Shown here piece after piece: positions 7,043 through 14,231 of a DNA stretch of 42,734 nt. Made by a program: the position numbers and the translations under genes. A model generated the notes under the pieces. That model was not told the DNA's origin. It ran no database searches and worked only from the letters and a program-made list of their open reading frames with translations. This DNA is from JAWXCB01 sp034440455 (GTDB lineage Bacteria; Bacteroidota; Bacteroidia; Chitinophagales; CAIOSU01). Numbering within the stretch: the stretch's first letter is position 1; every line of letters starts with the position of its first letter. The stretch spans positions 1-42,734 of the forward strand of contig JAWXCB010000112.1 of the NCBI GenBank assembly GCA_034440455.1. The letters run 5' to 3'.

Positions 7043-7906
7043 CTAAACCTTTCCCCTTAATACCTTCGCCCTCCTATCCTCTCCATCATGGCTCCAGCCC
7101 GGAGGGTAAAAGATGTATTTCAGTTTTGTTTTGAAATCAGACGCGCGTTTTATATCCGTACACAAATCTTTGAACTCGTGTGAAGCAATTTGAAAGAGAT
7201 TATACGTGTGAATATTATTCGTGATGCCGTAAACAGGTTTCTCCTTTTCGTCTTCTTCCTGAAAGGTGCCGAACATTCTGTCCCAAATAATAAAAAGACC
7301 GGCATGATTACGGTCAAGGTATTTGTGGTTGGAAGCGTGATGCACGCGATGATGTGAAGGCGTATTGAAAATCCATTCCAGCGGACCGAGCTTTCCAACT
7401 AATTGCGTATGAGGCAAAAATTGAAAAATCAAATTGATAGACATCATTGTCATTATCATGATTGGGTCGAAACCAACGAGCGGCATCCACAGCCAGAATA
7501 CATATTTATAGAGTTGCTCCGTCCAGCTTTGGCGCAATGCAGTGGAGAAGTTGAGCATTTCTGATGAATGATGGTTCACATGCGCAGCCCACAAGATGCG
7601 CACCTCGTGACTCAGGCGGTGATGCCAGTAAAAACTGAAGTCATCACCAAACATGCACAGCACCCACACCCACCATACGTTGCCCAATTCAAGGAATGCG
7701 AACTGATGCAGAAAAGTAAAAACAAAAAATGCGGCAATCTTTACTCCCAGCCCAATCACTAACGTCACTGCGCCCATTGAAATGCTTGCAACGGAATCTT
7801 TCGTGAGATAAAGATGGAGATGCTGACGCGTATTAATGATTACTTCAATCGCAATCAGAATAGCGAAGAATGGCGAGGCAAAAAGCAGCGGGTCTTTTTC
7901 AAACAT
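7043..7906 (-). CDS. sterol desaturase / fatty acid hydroxylase family protein
   Basis: A 287-residue integral membrane di-iron hydroxylase. The histidine clusters are all present: HHRLSH (95-100), HVNHH (109-113), H166 in FLPHTQ, and HHRVHH (185-190) followed by NHKYLDRNH. Hydrophobic stretches at about 8-25, 40-70, 75-92 and 135-165 fit four membrane segments. The family hydroxylates or desaturates lipid substrates (sterols, fatty acids, ether lipids) using O2; the substrate here is unknown. The frame is open to 7963, but that extension is repeat-derived; MFEKDPLLFA at 7906 is chosen. The gene stands alone, bracketed by near-identical REP-like palindrome pairs on both sides. Confidence 0.92.
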   Translation of the reverse strand: MFEKDPLLFASPFFAILIAIEVIINTRQHLHLYLTKDSVASISMGAVTLVIGLGVKIAAFFVFTFLHQFAFLELGNVWWVWVLCMFGDDFSFYWHHRLSHEVRILWAAHVNHHSSEMLNFSTALRQSWTEQLYKYVFWLWMPLVGFDPIMIMTMMSINLIFQFLPHTQLVGKLGPLEWIFNTPSHHRVHHASNHKYLDRNHAGLFIIWDRMFGTFQEEDEKEKPVYGITNNIHTYNLFQIASHEFKDLCTDIKRASDFKTKLKYIFYPPGWSHDGEDRRAKVLRGKV

Positions 7907-7981
7907 GGCGCAATCAAAAGTAAGAATTCTGCTGTCATGCCGGACTCGTTCCGACATTCCCAACTCATATTGTCATAGGTC

Positions 7982-8046
7982 ATTGCGGCTTTATGCCGCA
8001 ATCCCCTCCTTGTCTTTATCAGGGGATTGCGGAACGAGTCCGCAAT
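7982..8046. repeat. REP-like palindrome pair in inverted arrangement
   Basis: ATTGCGGC-TTTAT-GCCGCAAT (7982-8002) and ATTGCGGA-ACGAG-TCCGCAAT (8026-8046) are joined by CCCCT...AGGGG, so the two hairpins together also form a larger inverted repeat. A third, degenerate copy (GTCATGCCGGACTCGTTCC) lies at about 7936-7954. These are the same two hairpin types as at 6971-7032. Confidence 0.85.
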
Positions 8047-8074
8047 GACACTATTCACACCTCTCTCTTTCTCT

Positions 8075-8082
8075 TAAATTTG
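8075..8082 (+). promoter_or_regulatory. candidate -7 element (TAAATTTG)
   Basis: An exact match to the Bacteroidota TAnnTTTG element lies 9 bp before the radical SAM start, implying a very short leader. No TTTG -33 element is seen at the expected distance, so it is only a candidate. Confidence 0.3.
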
Positions 8083-8091
8083 CTCCGCGAA

Positions 8092-9381
8092 ATGAAATCA
8101 TCAAATCATCCCTCCAAAATTCCTTACCTCGTCTATGCCGATGATGCGGGAAATATTCTGGAAGACATACGCTATGAAGCTGTTGGCAGAAGCGGCAGAG
8201 AAACGGTGCGGCTCGTGAAAGAAGATTTCATCGAACTGCCCGAAGGAAGCGAATTTTTCTTTATGCCGCAGCGGCTGCCTTATGGTTTCAATCGCAAAAC
8301 AGGAGATATTGAACTGCGCGATTCAGGAAAAGCCGTTGCTGTTTTCGTTTCACCTGCGCATACGCAAACGTATCTTTCCGCTTATGAGAAGGAGGAGAAA
8401 GCGCCCGTGCTCCCGCTTTATGCTTACACCGCAGTGGGCTGGCTCAACGGAAAATTTTATACCACAGCGGTACGCATCGAGCCTGATGTGCGGCAGGATT
8501 TCGACCAGTTTAATTTTCCAACTATTAAGCGGAAGGTAACTGCTTTCCGCAAAAAATATCCTGACAATAAATTGGTGGAGCATCTCGCCAACAATTGCGC
8601 GCTCACCTATCACTGCCGCGCTGCGCAGAATTATTTTCTGAATCGCTGGGAATGTCCCATTCCCGCATCGCCCGCTTGCAATGCAGAATGTCTTGGTTGT
8701 ATTTCTTTGCAACCGGAAGAAAATCCGATTAACTCTGCGCACTTTCGTTTAAAATTTCAACCGTCAGCAAAAGAAATAAGCGAGGTTGCGATTGACCATA
8801 TCGAAACAGCGCCCAATCCGATTGTGAGCTTCGGGCAAGGATGTGAAGGCGAGCCATTGCTTGTGTGGGAAGCCTTGCGCGATGCAATCAAAGAAATCCG
8901 CAGGCAAACTCCTGACGGCATTATCAATATCAACACCAACGGCAGCAAGCCTGAAGCGGTGGAAGCATTGTGCAAAGCCGGATTGCAAAGCATACGCGTG
9001 AGCATGAACAGCGCACAGAAAAACTGGTACACCAATTATTACCTGCCGAGGAATTACAAATTTGAAGATGTCGTGGAATCCATTAAAGTCGTACGCAAAC
9101 ACAACGGATGGGCTTCTATCAACTACTTTACTTTTCCTGGATTGACAGACAGTCCCGAAGAATACGAAGCGCTGCGCAAACTCATCCGCGATACCAATCT
9201 CTCCATGATTCAATGGCGCAACTTCAACATTGACCCCGACTGGTATTTGAAGAAAGCGAAGATTGGCGAAACAGGAAAAGGGCTTGGCATTTTACACATC
9301 ATGCAAGCGTTGAAAAAAGAATTTCCGCACTTGCGGTATGGATATTTTAATCCGTATTTGGGTGTGGAGGGTGGAGGGTAG
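8092..9381 (+). CDS. radical SAM protein with long N-terminal domain
   Basis: A 429-residue protein with CNAECLGC (C196, C200, C203), the CX3CX2C cluster that binds a 4Fe-4S and SAM to start radical chemistry. Downstream are VSFGQGCEGEPLL, typical of the G-E strand, IININTNGS (about 282-290) and SIRVSMNSA. The first 190 residues form a separate beta-rich domain of unknown role. The frame is open back to 7993, but that leader is the palindromic repeat; ATG 8092 (MKSSNHPSKI) is chosen. The substrate is unknown, and no peptide precursor or maturation partner is adjacent. It is followed 77 bp later by a drug/metabolite exporter on the same strand. Confidence 0.85.
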   Translation: MKSSNHPSKIPYLVYADDAGNILEDIRYEAVGRSGRETVRLVKEDFIELPEGSEFFFMPQRLPYGFNRKTGDIELRDSGKAVAVFVSPAHTQTYLSAYEKEEKAPVLPLYAYTAVGWLNGKFYTTAVRIEPDVRQDFDQFNFPTIKRKVTAFRKKYPDNKLVEHLANNCALTYHCRAAQNYFLNRWECPIPASPACNAECLGCISLQPEENPINSAHFRLKFQPSAKEISEVAIDHIETAPNPIVSFGQGCEGEPLLVWEALRDAIKEIRRQTPDGIININTNGSKPEAVEALCKAGLQSIRVSMNSAQKNWYTNYYLPRNYKFEDVVESIKVVRKHNGWASINYFTFPGLTDSPEEYEALRKLIRDTNLSMIQWRNFNIDPDWYLKKAKIGETGKGLGILHIMQALKKEFPHLRYGYFNPYLGVEGGG

Positions 9382-9441
9382 AGGGTTGGGTGAAAAACTC
9401 CAAACTTTAAATTCCAAATTCTAAACTCAACCCCGAACACC

Positions 9442-9457
9442 CCACCCTCAACACTCA
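9442..9457. repeat. dispersed 16-bp intergenic motif, copy 1
   Basis: CCACCCTCAACACTCA occurs here immediately before the DMT exporter start and again, identically, at 20583-20598; a variant lies at 19371-19393. It is preceded by AT-rich phrases (CCAAACTTTAAATTCC). Confidence 0.7.
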
Positions 9458-9458
9458 G

Positions 9459-10313
9459 ATGCCCTATAACCGCTATCCTCCCGCTGTACACATGCTGCTG
9501 GCAACATTCTTCTTTTCCCTCATGAATCTGAGCATCAAATTTGTGACGCATATTCCTGCGGTTGAAGTGATTTTGTTTCGTTCAGGCGTTTCTCTTGCAG
9601 CAAGCTATTTCATGATTCGCAGGCTCAACCTCAATCCGCTGGGCAACAACAGAAAGTTTCTCTTGCTGCGCGGTTTCTTCGGAATGATTTCGCTCACCAC
9701 TTTTTTCTTCACGCTGCAAAAAATGCCGCTTGCCAGCGCAGTGACGCTGCAATATCTTTCCCCCATCTTCACGTTGTTATTTGCTGTATTCTTTTTGAAA
9801 GAGAGAGTTCACTGGATTCAATGGCTCTGTTTCGGAGTTGCATTTGCAGGCGTTGCCATCATTCGCGGATTTGATGACAGAGTGGAATTGCCCTATCTCG
9901 TGCTTGGAATTATCTCCGCGATGTTTTCAGGATTAGCCTATAACTCTGTGCGCAAGTTGCGCGACACCGACCATCCGCTGGTAGTAGTATTTTATTTTCC
10001 ACTTGTCGCATTCCCTTTTGCGCTCGTGGGATGCTTCTTCATTTGGGTCACGCCCGTTGGCTGGGATTGGCTCTGGCTTATCCTCACAGGAGTGTTCACG
10101 CAAATTGCGCAGGTGAATCTTACACATGCGTTGCAAAACGAAAAGCTCGCTGCCATTTCAGGGCTGAATTATCTCGGCATCATCTATGCGTTGTTGCTCG
10201 GCTATTTCTTTTTCGGTGAAACCTACAACTGGATTGTGATGGTGGGCATTTTTCTTGTGCTCACTGGCGTGCTGCTGAATTTCTTTTTGAAAACCGGAGA
10301 TGAAAAACATTAA
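9459..10313 (+). CDS. EamA/DMT-superfamily transporter
   Basis: A 284-residue inner-membrane protein with about ten hydrophobic segments in two EamA halves (about 8-130 and 145-278). Landmarks are FRSGVSLAAS near residue 41, the end of half one LSPIFTLLFAVFFLKERV (about 99-116), and its counterpart LGIIYALLLGYFFFGETYNW in the second half; the paired FxxE motifs at the ends of the halves are diagnostic. Family members export or import amino acids, nucleosides or other small metabolites; the substrate is unknown. The ATG at 9459 is the only good start. Confidence 0.92.
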   Translation: MPYNRYPPAVHMLLATFFFSLMNLSIKFVTHIPAVEVILFRSGVSLAASYFMIRRLNLNPLGNNRKFLLLRGFFGMISLTTFFFTLQKMPLASAVTLQYLSPIFTLLFAVFFLKERVHWIQWLCFGVAFAGVAIIRGFDDRVELPYLVLGIISAMFSGLAYNSVRKLRDTDHPLVVVFYFPLVAFPFALVGCFFIWVTPVGWDWLWLILTGVFTQIAQVNLTHALQNEKLAAISGLNYLGIIYALLLGYFFFGETYNWIVMVGIFLVLTGVLLNFFLKTGDEKH

Positions 10314-10337
10314 ACTTGAAAGAGAATTAATTCAAGG

Positions 10338-11186
10338 ATGACACCTCAAATTGTTGATATTCCTTTGCCCGATGGCAGCGCAACTAAGATTTCCGTTTTT
10401 CAAAAAGCGGATGTAAAGAATGATGTGCTGATTCTATTTCCTGCAATGGGCATTGCGGCTTCTTACTATGAAGCATTTGCAATAGCGCTTGCGCAAAAAA
10501 ATATTATTGCCATCACTGCCGACCTGCGCGGACTGGGATATTCCAGTATTCGCCCGTCAGCGAAATCTGATTTTGGCTTTCATGAAATGCTTGAGTTGGA
10601 TTATCGTGCAATCATCCGTATGTCGCATGAACTCTTTCCAAACAGCCGCATCTTTTTGATGGGGCACAGCCTTGGCGGTATTCTTGGCAGCTTGTATAGC
10701 ACCAAGTATCCAAACGATTTGCACGGATTAATTCTTACTGCTGCATGCAACATTCACTACACAGGTTGGAGCGGTTTTGATAAATGGAAAACACTCGTTG
10801 CTACGCAGGCATTTGCAAAAATTGCGGATGCGCTCGGCTATTTCCCCGGGCATCGGCTTGGCTTTGGCGGCAAGGGCGCAGCGCGTGTTATCAAAGACTG
10901 GAGCTACACTGCGCGAACAGGAAACTTTAAAGTGCTTGGAAATGATTTTGATTTTGAAAGCAATCTGCGAAATGTTGTAAAACCTGTGCTCGCCCTGTCA
11001 TTTGCAAAAGATGAACTCGCGCCTAAAAAAGCGGTGGAGAAACTGCTCGGAAAATTCAATCCCTCTACTCCGGTTACTCGCCATCACCTTACAACAATCA
11101 AAGGAAGCGATATGTATTACTCACACTATAACTGGGTGCGCAGCAATGAGGAAGTGATTGGGTTGATTGAGGGGTGGTTGGGGTAG
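10338..11186 (+). CDS. alpha/beta hydrolase
   Basis: A 282-residue serine hydrolase. The nucleophile elbow is GHSLGG with S111 (109-114), and the oxyanion region is LFPAMGIAASYY (33-44). An acid is likely in LALSFAKDELAP, and the catalytic His is likely in YYSHYNW near the C-terminus. It resembles predicted lysophospholipase/esterase proteins with a serine aminopeptidase-type fold. It starts 24 bp after the exporter and may share its transcript. The last 69 bp, including the likely catalytic His, are duplicated at 11913-11981, beyond the adjacent toxin-antitoxin pair. Confidence 0.88.
   Translation: MTPQIVDIPLPDGSATKISVFQKADVKNDVLILFPAMGIAASYYEAFAIALAQKNIIAITADLRGLGYSSIRPSAKSDFGFHEMLELDYRAIIRMSHELFPNSRIFLMGHSLGGILGSLYSTKYPNDLHGLILTAACNIHYTGWSGFDKWKTLVATQAFAKIADALGYFPGHRLGFGGKGAARVIKDWSYTARTGNFKVLGNDFDFESNLRNVVKPVLALSFAKDELAPKKAVEKLLGKFNPSTPVTRHHLTTIKGSDMYYSHYNWVRSNEEVIGLIEGWLG
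11117..11185 (+). repeat. 69-bp direct repeat, copy 1 (3' end of hydrolase gene)
   Basis: It matches 11913-11981 at 66 of 69 positions in the same orientation, 796 bp apart. It encodes the hydrolase C-terminus from Y-S-H-Y-N-W to the final glycine and the first two bases of its stop codon. Confidence 0.97.
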
Positions 11187-11218
11187 TGAAAGCTATGAAT
11201 CAAACACGCTTGCATCAT

Positions 11219-11611
11219 CTATTTCAGTAAAACCGAATTACGCACTCGTATTCTTATCTCATTCCGCTTCTGTTCGGTAACAACTATAAACGGATGTATC
11301 AGTTCAATGTCTGAACTGAATAATTGCTGCAACGATTGAATCGTAAATTGGGATTCAAAATGCCCCGGTTGCAGGTAGATGATTCCGGTAAAAGGGATGC
11401 GCTCTGTAAAGATGATATTACCGAAGTCTGTATCGTGCGTAATAATGATTCGGTCAAGAGTTTTGGCTTTCTGAATAATTACTTTGTCGTCTGTCGCCTG
11501 CAACTGTTCCTGAAAAACATTTCGGAAGTCGTACCCTTCTTTAATAAAGTAAGCAATTACTTCAGGGTCAATGTTCTCGTCAGCGAGATATTTTAATGCG
11601 CGCCAAATCAT
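11219..11611 (-). CDS. DUF5615 PIN-like protein (putative toxin)
   Basis: A 130-residue protein with LADENIDPEVIAYFIKEGYD at about 8-27, AKTLDRIIITHDTDFG at about 49-64 and a C-terminal beta region, the standard layout of DUF5615 PIN-like proteins. The conserved acids D10, E11, D60 and D62 correspond to those that would bind metal in a PIN nuclease. It overlaps the end of the DUF433 gene by ATGA, the usual antitoxin-toxin order. RNA cleavage is an inference from the family fold. It is convergent with the hydrolase gene and lies within the segment bracketed by the 69-bp direct repeats. Confidence 0.88.
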   Translation of the reverse strand: MIWRALKYLADENIDPEVIAYFIKEGYDFRNVFQEQLQATDDKVIIQKAKTLDRIIITHDTDFGNIIFTERIPFTGIIYLQPGHFESQFTIQSLQQLFSSDIELIHPFIVVTEQKRNEIRIRVRNSVLLK

Positions 11612-11841
11612 GCCACATTGCGCAAGTCAATCAGGATTTCGTTGCTCACCACTCTCCCCGCGTAAAGTATCGCCTCTACTACTGCTTCTCTTTTCAGGTG
11701 CGGATATTTCTTCACAATGTCGTCAATCGTTGCACCAGATGCTATCAGTTGCAAAATAAAATCAACGCTGATGCGCGTGCCTTTAACGATAGGTTTACCT
11801 CCAAGTATCCCTGTGTTGCTGGTGATATGCTCGAATGTCAT
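11608..11841 (-). CDS. DUF433 protein (putative antitoxin)
   Basis: A 77-residue helical protein with ILGGKPIVKGTRISVDFIL at about 12-30, the hallmark of DUF433, then ASGATIDDIVKKYPHLKREA and AILYAGRV. DUF433 proteins contain a small HTH and are usually paired with DUF5615 PIN-like proteins as a toxin-antitoxin-like unit. Upstream on the minus strand TAAATTTA (about 11855-11862) is one base away from the TAnnTTTG element and could drive the pair. Confidence 0.9.
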   Translation of the reverse strand: MTFEHITSNTGILGGKPIVKGTRISVDFILQLIASGATIDDIVKKYPHLKREAVVEAILYAGRVVSNEILIDLRNVA

Positions 11842-11912
11842 AGCTGAATTTTCTTTTAAATTTAGGTGATTTAAGGTTCAGGTAAAAGTGAGCGAAAGAA
11901 TTGCAAAAACCC

Positions 11913-11981
11913 TTACTCCCACTATAATTGGGTGCGCAGCAATGAGGAGGTGATTGGGTTGATTGAGGGGTGGTTGGGGTA
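11913..11981 (+). repeat. 69-bp direct repeat, copy 2 (orphan hydrolase gene end)
   Basis: This is a second copy of the hydrolase 3' end with no gene in front of it. It still translates to exactly the same 22 residues and a stop (TAA instead of TAG). The three internal differences are TCA/TCC, AAC/AAT and GAA/GAG, all synonymous. Homology stops abruptly at 11913. Confidence 0.97.
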
Positions 11982-12080
11982 ACGTCCCGGTATGCTTTGT
12001 CCACTGTGCAACTCTTCATGGTTGAAAAACTTCAATATCTGCTATTCATCCCCGCTTTTCTTTGCGTTGTTTGCAGTAGT

Positions 12081-13043
12081 TTATTTTTTTTCAACAAAGG
12101 CATAGAAAAAGTTAATTGGCAATTTTATTTTATCATCACCTCTTATTCTAATTTTTTCAATTACTATTGGAGTGCCTTTCATTTTCGGAAATCTTTGCTT
12201 TATTGTTTTCTTAACATTCTCCACAATCACAAAGTGATAAGTATCCGTTAACAAAATATCAAGAGTGTTTTCTACATTATCGCCAGGATTTTGATCTGGG
12301 TAGTTAGTGTAGCCTACCCATCTCTGTTCGCCAGTATCAGACAGAAAGCTATAATAGAAAACAAATTTTTGATTTATGTTACTGAGGTCAATAAGTGCTG
12401 TCAAACACAGTTCGTCAGTAATATCTTGATTCACCTGGTAGTTTATATGTTGCCATGATTTAGCGACAACTTTTCTTAAATCTGTTGTGCTTTCATTCAT
12501 CACTTGGGTATTAAGGATTGATTTTGCTTCATCAGACCTGACCCAACCAATTAGTGTGTCATTTTTTTCAATTTCATGGATGGCAACTGATGCATTATAT
12601 TTTAACTCCATTCTGTCCTTGAAAAAGCGACAAGTCTTCGATTCTACAAACTTTTTAAACTCAAAATATTCTCGCACATTCTCTTGTTCCACCACGTTTT
12701 CTTTTCCTTGTTCTTGTATTTTTTTGTTTAATCCAGGTTCTCCAATTACCAAAGCAAAAAATGGAATTCCTTTGGTCATTGCATGCCGATACTCCAATTC
12801 AACATAATTTTTCTTGGTATCTGGCTCAATGCTTCCATATCTGCCTCCAAGAATTAACATGAATATGTCCGAGCTTTCTATTCATCTTTTTATTGTTTCT
12901 ATTTGGGAGTTATTCTCCGGCTTAAATAACTCCATCCCTGCTGGTATGTACCCTGCATTTAAAATTGCTTCAACAGCCGCTTGTCTTTCGTCAACAAGGT
13001 CTATATACGTGGACGAGACAAATACTTGAAATTTCTTCGTCAT
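12081..13043 (-). pseudogene. DUF4062 domain protein interrupted by an in-frame TGA
   Basis: Translating from ATG 13043 gives MTKKFQVFVSSTYIDLVDER and then AGYIPAGMELF, a standard DUF4062 N-terminus. Codon 54 (12882-12884) is TGA, after which the same frame continues IESSDIFMLILGGRYGSI, the second half of the domain, and then about 200 residues of unrecognised C-terminal region to 12081. A tryptophan (TGG) is the expected codon, so one base change breaks the gene. The fragment starting at M 12860 alone would lack the first half of the domain. DUF4062 has a TIR-like fold and occurs in large stress or defence proteins; the role here is unknown. It may be a recent pseudogene or an assembly error. 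Confidence 0.85.
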
Positions 13044-13146
13044 TGATATTTTAAATTACTGTAAACTCATAAGCAGGAAAGGTTCCCCTTCTTTATCCAC
13101 CCCGCTTTGATGTGTTATTGGTTTTCAAAACTTATTCAACAAATCC

Positions 13147-14070
13147 TCACGCCTGCCCTTCGTCTTTTTTCCTGCCGGAAAATAACCGTATAATTGCGCC
13201 ACCGGCAGCGATGCCACCGATGATAAACACTTTAGCGAACTTGGCGAAGAGGAGTCCGATTTTGGCAAACAATCCTGTTTTTGCAAGAATGCCTCCTGCA
13301 ATCAACCCGCCCACGCCATAGGCAGCGATTTTATCGTTGCTTTCATCAAAATCTTCATAGCGGTTGCCTTCGGTGAAATTCACGCTGGCGAGAATCGCGT
13401 CAATGTTTGTTTTGATTTCGTACAATTGGTCCATGCCGCCAATGGCATTCAGCACAAGCACGCCTTTTCTGCCCAGCACACGAATATTATAATTCAGCGT
13501 TTCGGTGCTGTCATTTTCAAATTGCAATCTTTTCGCCCAGTGCAGCTTCTTCGTATGCTCATCATAATAAGGCGGTGAAGCCCATCCCAGCAGTTCAACA
13601 GTAGAATAACCGGCTTCTTTGCGCTGCGGATTTATTTCCTTCACCTGCTCCTGCATTTCTTCCAGCAAATCATCATAGTCAATGTCTTTCGCGTCATCAT
13701 CCTTCACATGTCCGTCTTCCTCATACAAAATTTCAATTGCCCATGTAGCCGGATAAATCGGGCTTGCATCCGCAGGAAAAATCATCCCGTTTGTTTCGCT
13801 GGGCGGATTGCCCCACAAATCGGCAAGCACATAGCTGCTTTGCGCGGGGTTGAGGTATTTGAATCCCACGGGAATAGCAAATGTCGCAAGCCCGCTGCCC
13901 AAATCAACTGAGCCGGTTGTATCATAATTGAGCATCTGCAAGCTCAATGAATCATTGAGTTGAATTACGGATGAATCATCCGAAACAACAGCGGAGGAAT
14001 CTTCCTCTCCTTGCACATGCAGGAAAGACAACGCAAGGAGGGTTAACAGGATAAGAATCAGCTTTTTCAT
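13147..14070 (-). CDS. DUF2167 membrane protein
   Basis: A 307-residue protein with an N-terminal signal segment (MKKLILILLTLLALSFLHVQ), an extracytoplasmic middle domain and one or two hydrophobic segments at about 252-300. VELLGWASPPYYDEHTKKLHW at about 160-180 followed by RLQFENDSTETLNYNIRVLG is the diagnostic DUF2167 core. The function of the family is unknown; members are predicted to sit in the inner membrane with the main domain outside. It stands alone, divergent from the debranching enzyme. Confidence 0.88.
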   Translation of the reverse strand: MKKLILILLTLLALSFLHVQGEEDSSAVVSDDSSVIQLNDSLSLQMLNYDTTGSVDLGSGLATFAIPVGFKYLNPAQSSYVLADLWGNPPSETNGMIFPADASPIYPATWAIEILYEEDGHVKDDDAKDIDYDDLLEEMQEQVKEINPQRKEAGYSTVELLGWASPPYYDEHTKKLHWAKRLQFENDSTETLNYNIRVLGRKGVLVLNAIGGMDQLYEIKTNIDAILASVNFTEGNRYEDFDESNDKIAAYGVGGLIAGGILAKTGLFAKIGLLFAKFAKVFIIGGIAAGGAIIRLFSGRKKDEGQA

Positions 14071-14231
14071 AACGGTTGGTTTTTGTTAGGTGTAATAAAT
14101 GTACAAAGCATTTCATTTTTGGGAAGAAAATTTCTCATTTATTTTATCCACACACGCAACTTTGCGCCTGTTTACATTCATCCAATTTGTATCTTAGAAA
14201 ATTTTTCAGGAAAGCCGCATAGAAGCGCCCT

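Noticed and set aside
11186..11912. Insertion sequence between the 69-bp repeats
   Set aside because: No transposase and no terminal inverted repeats; the only genes are the DUF433/DUF5615 pair, and 69 bp with synonymous differences is not a normal target duplication.
12882..12884. Selenocysteine codon in the DUF4062 gene
   Set aside because: No catalytic Cys is expected at this position, a Trp fits the context, and no SECIS-like element or selenoprotein machinery is visible.
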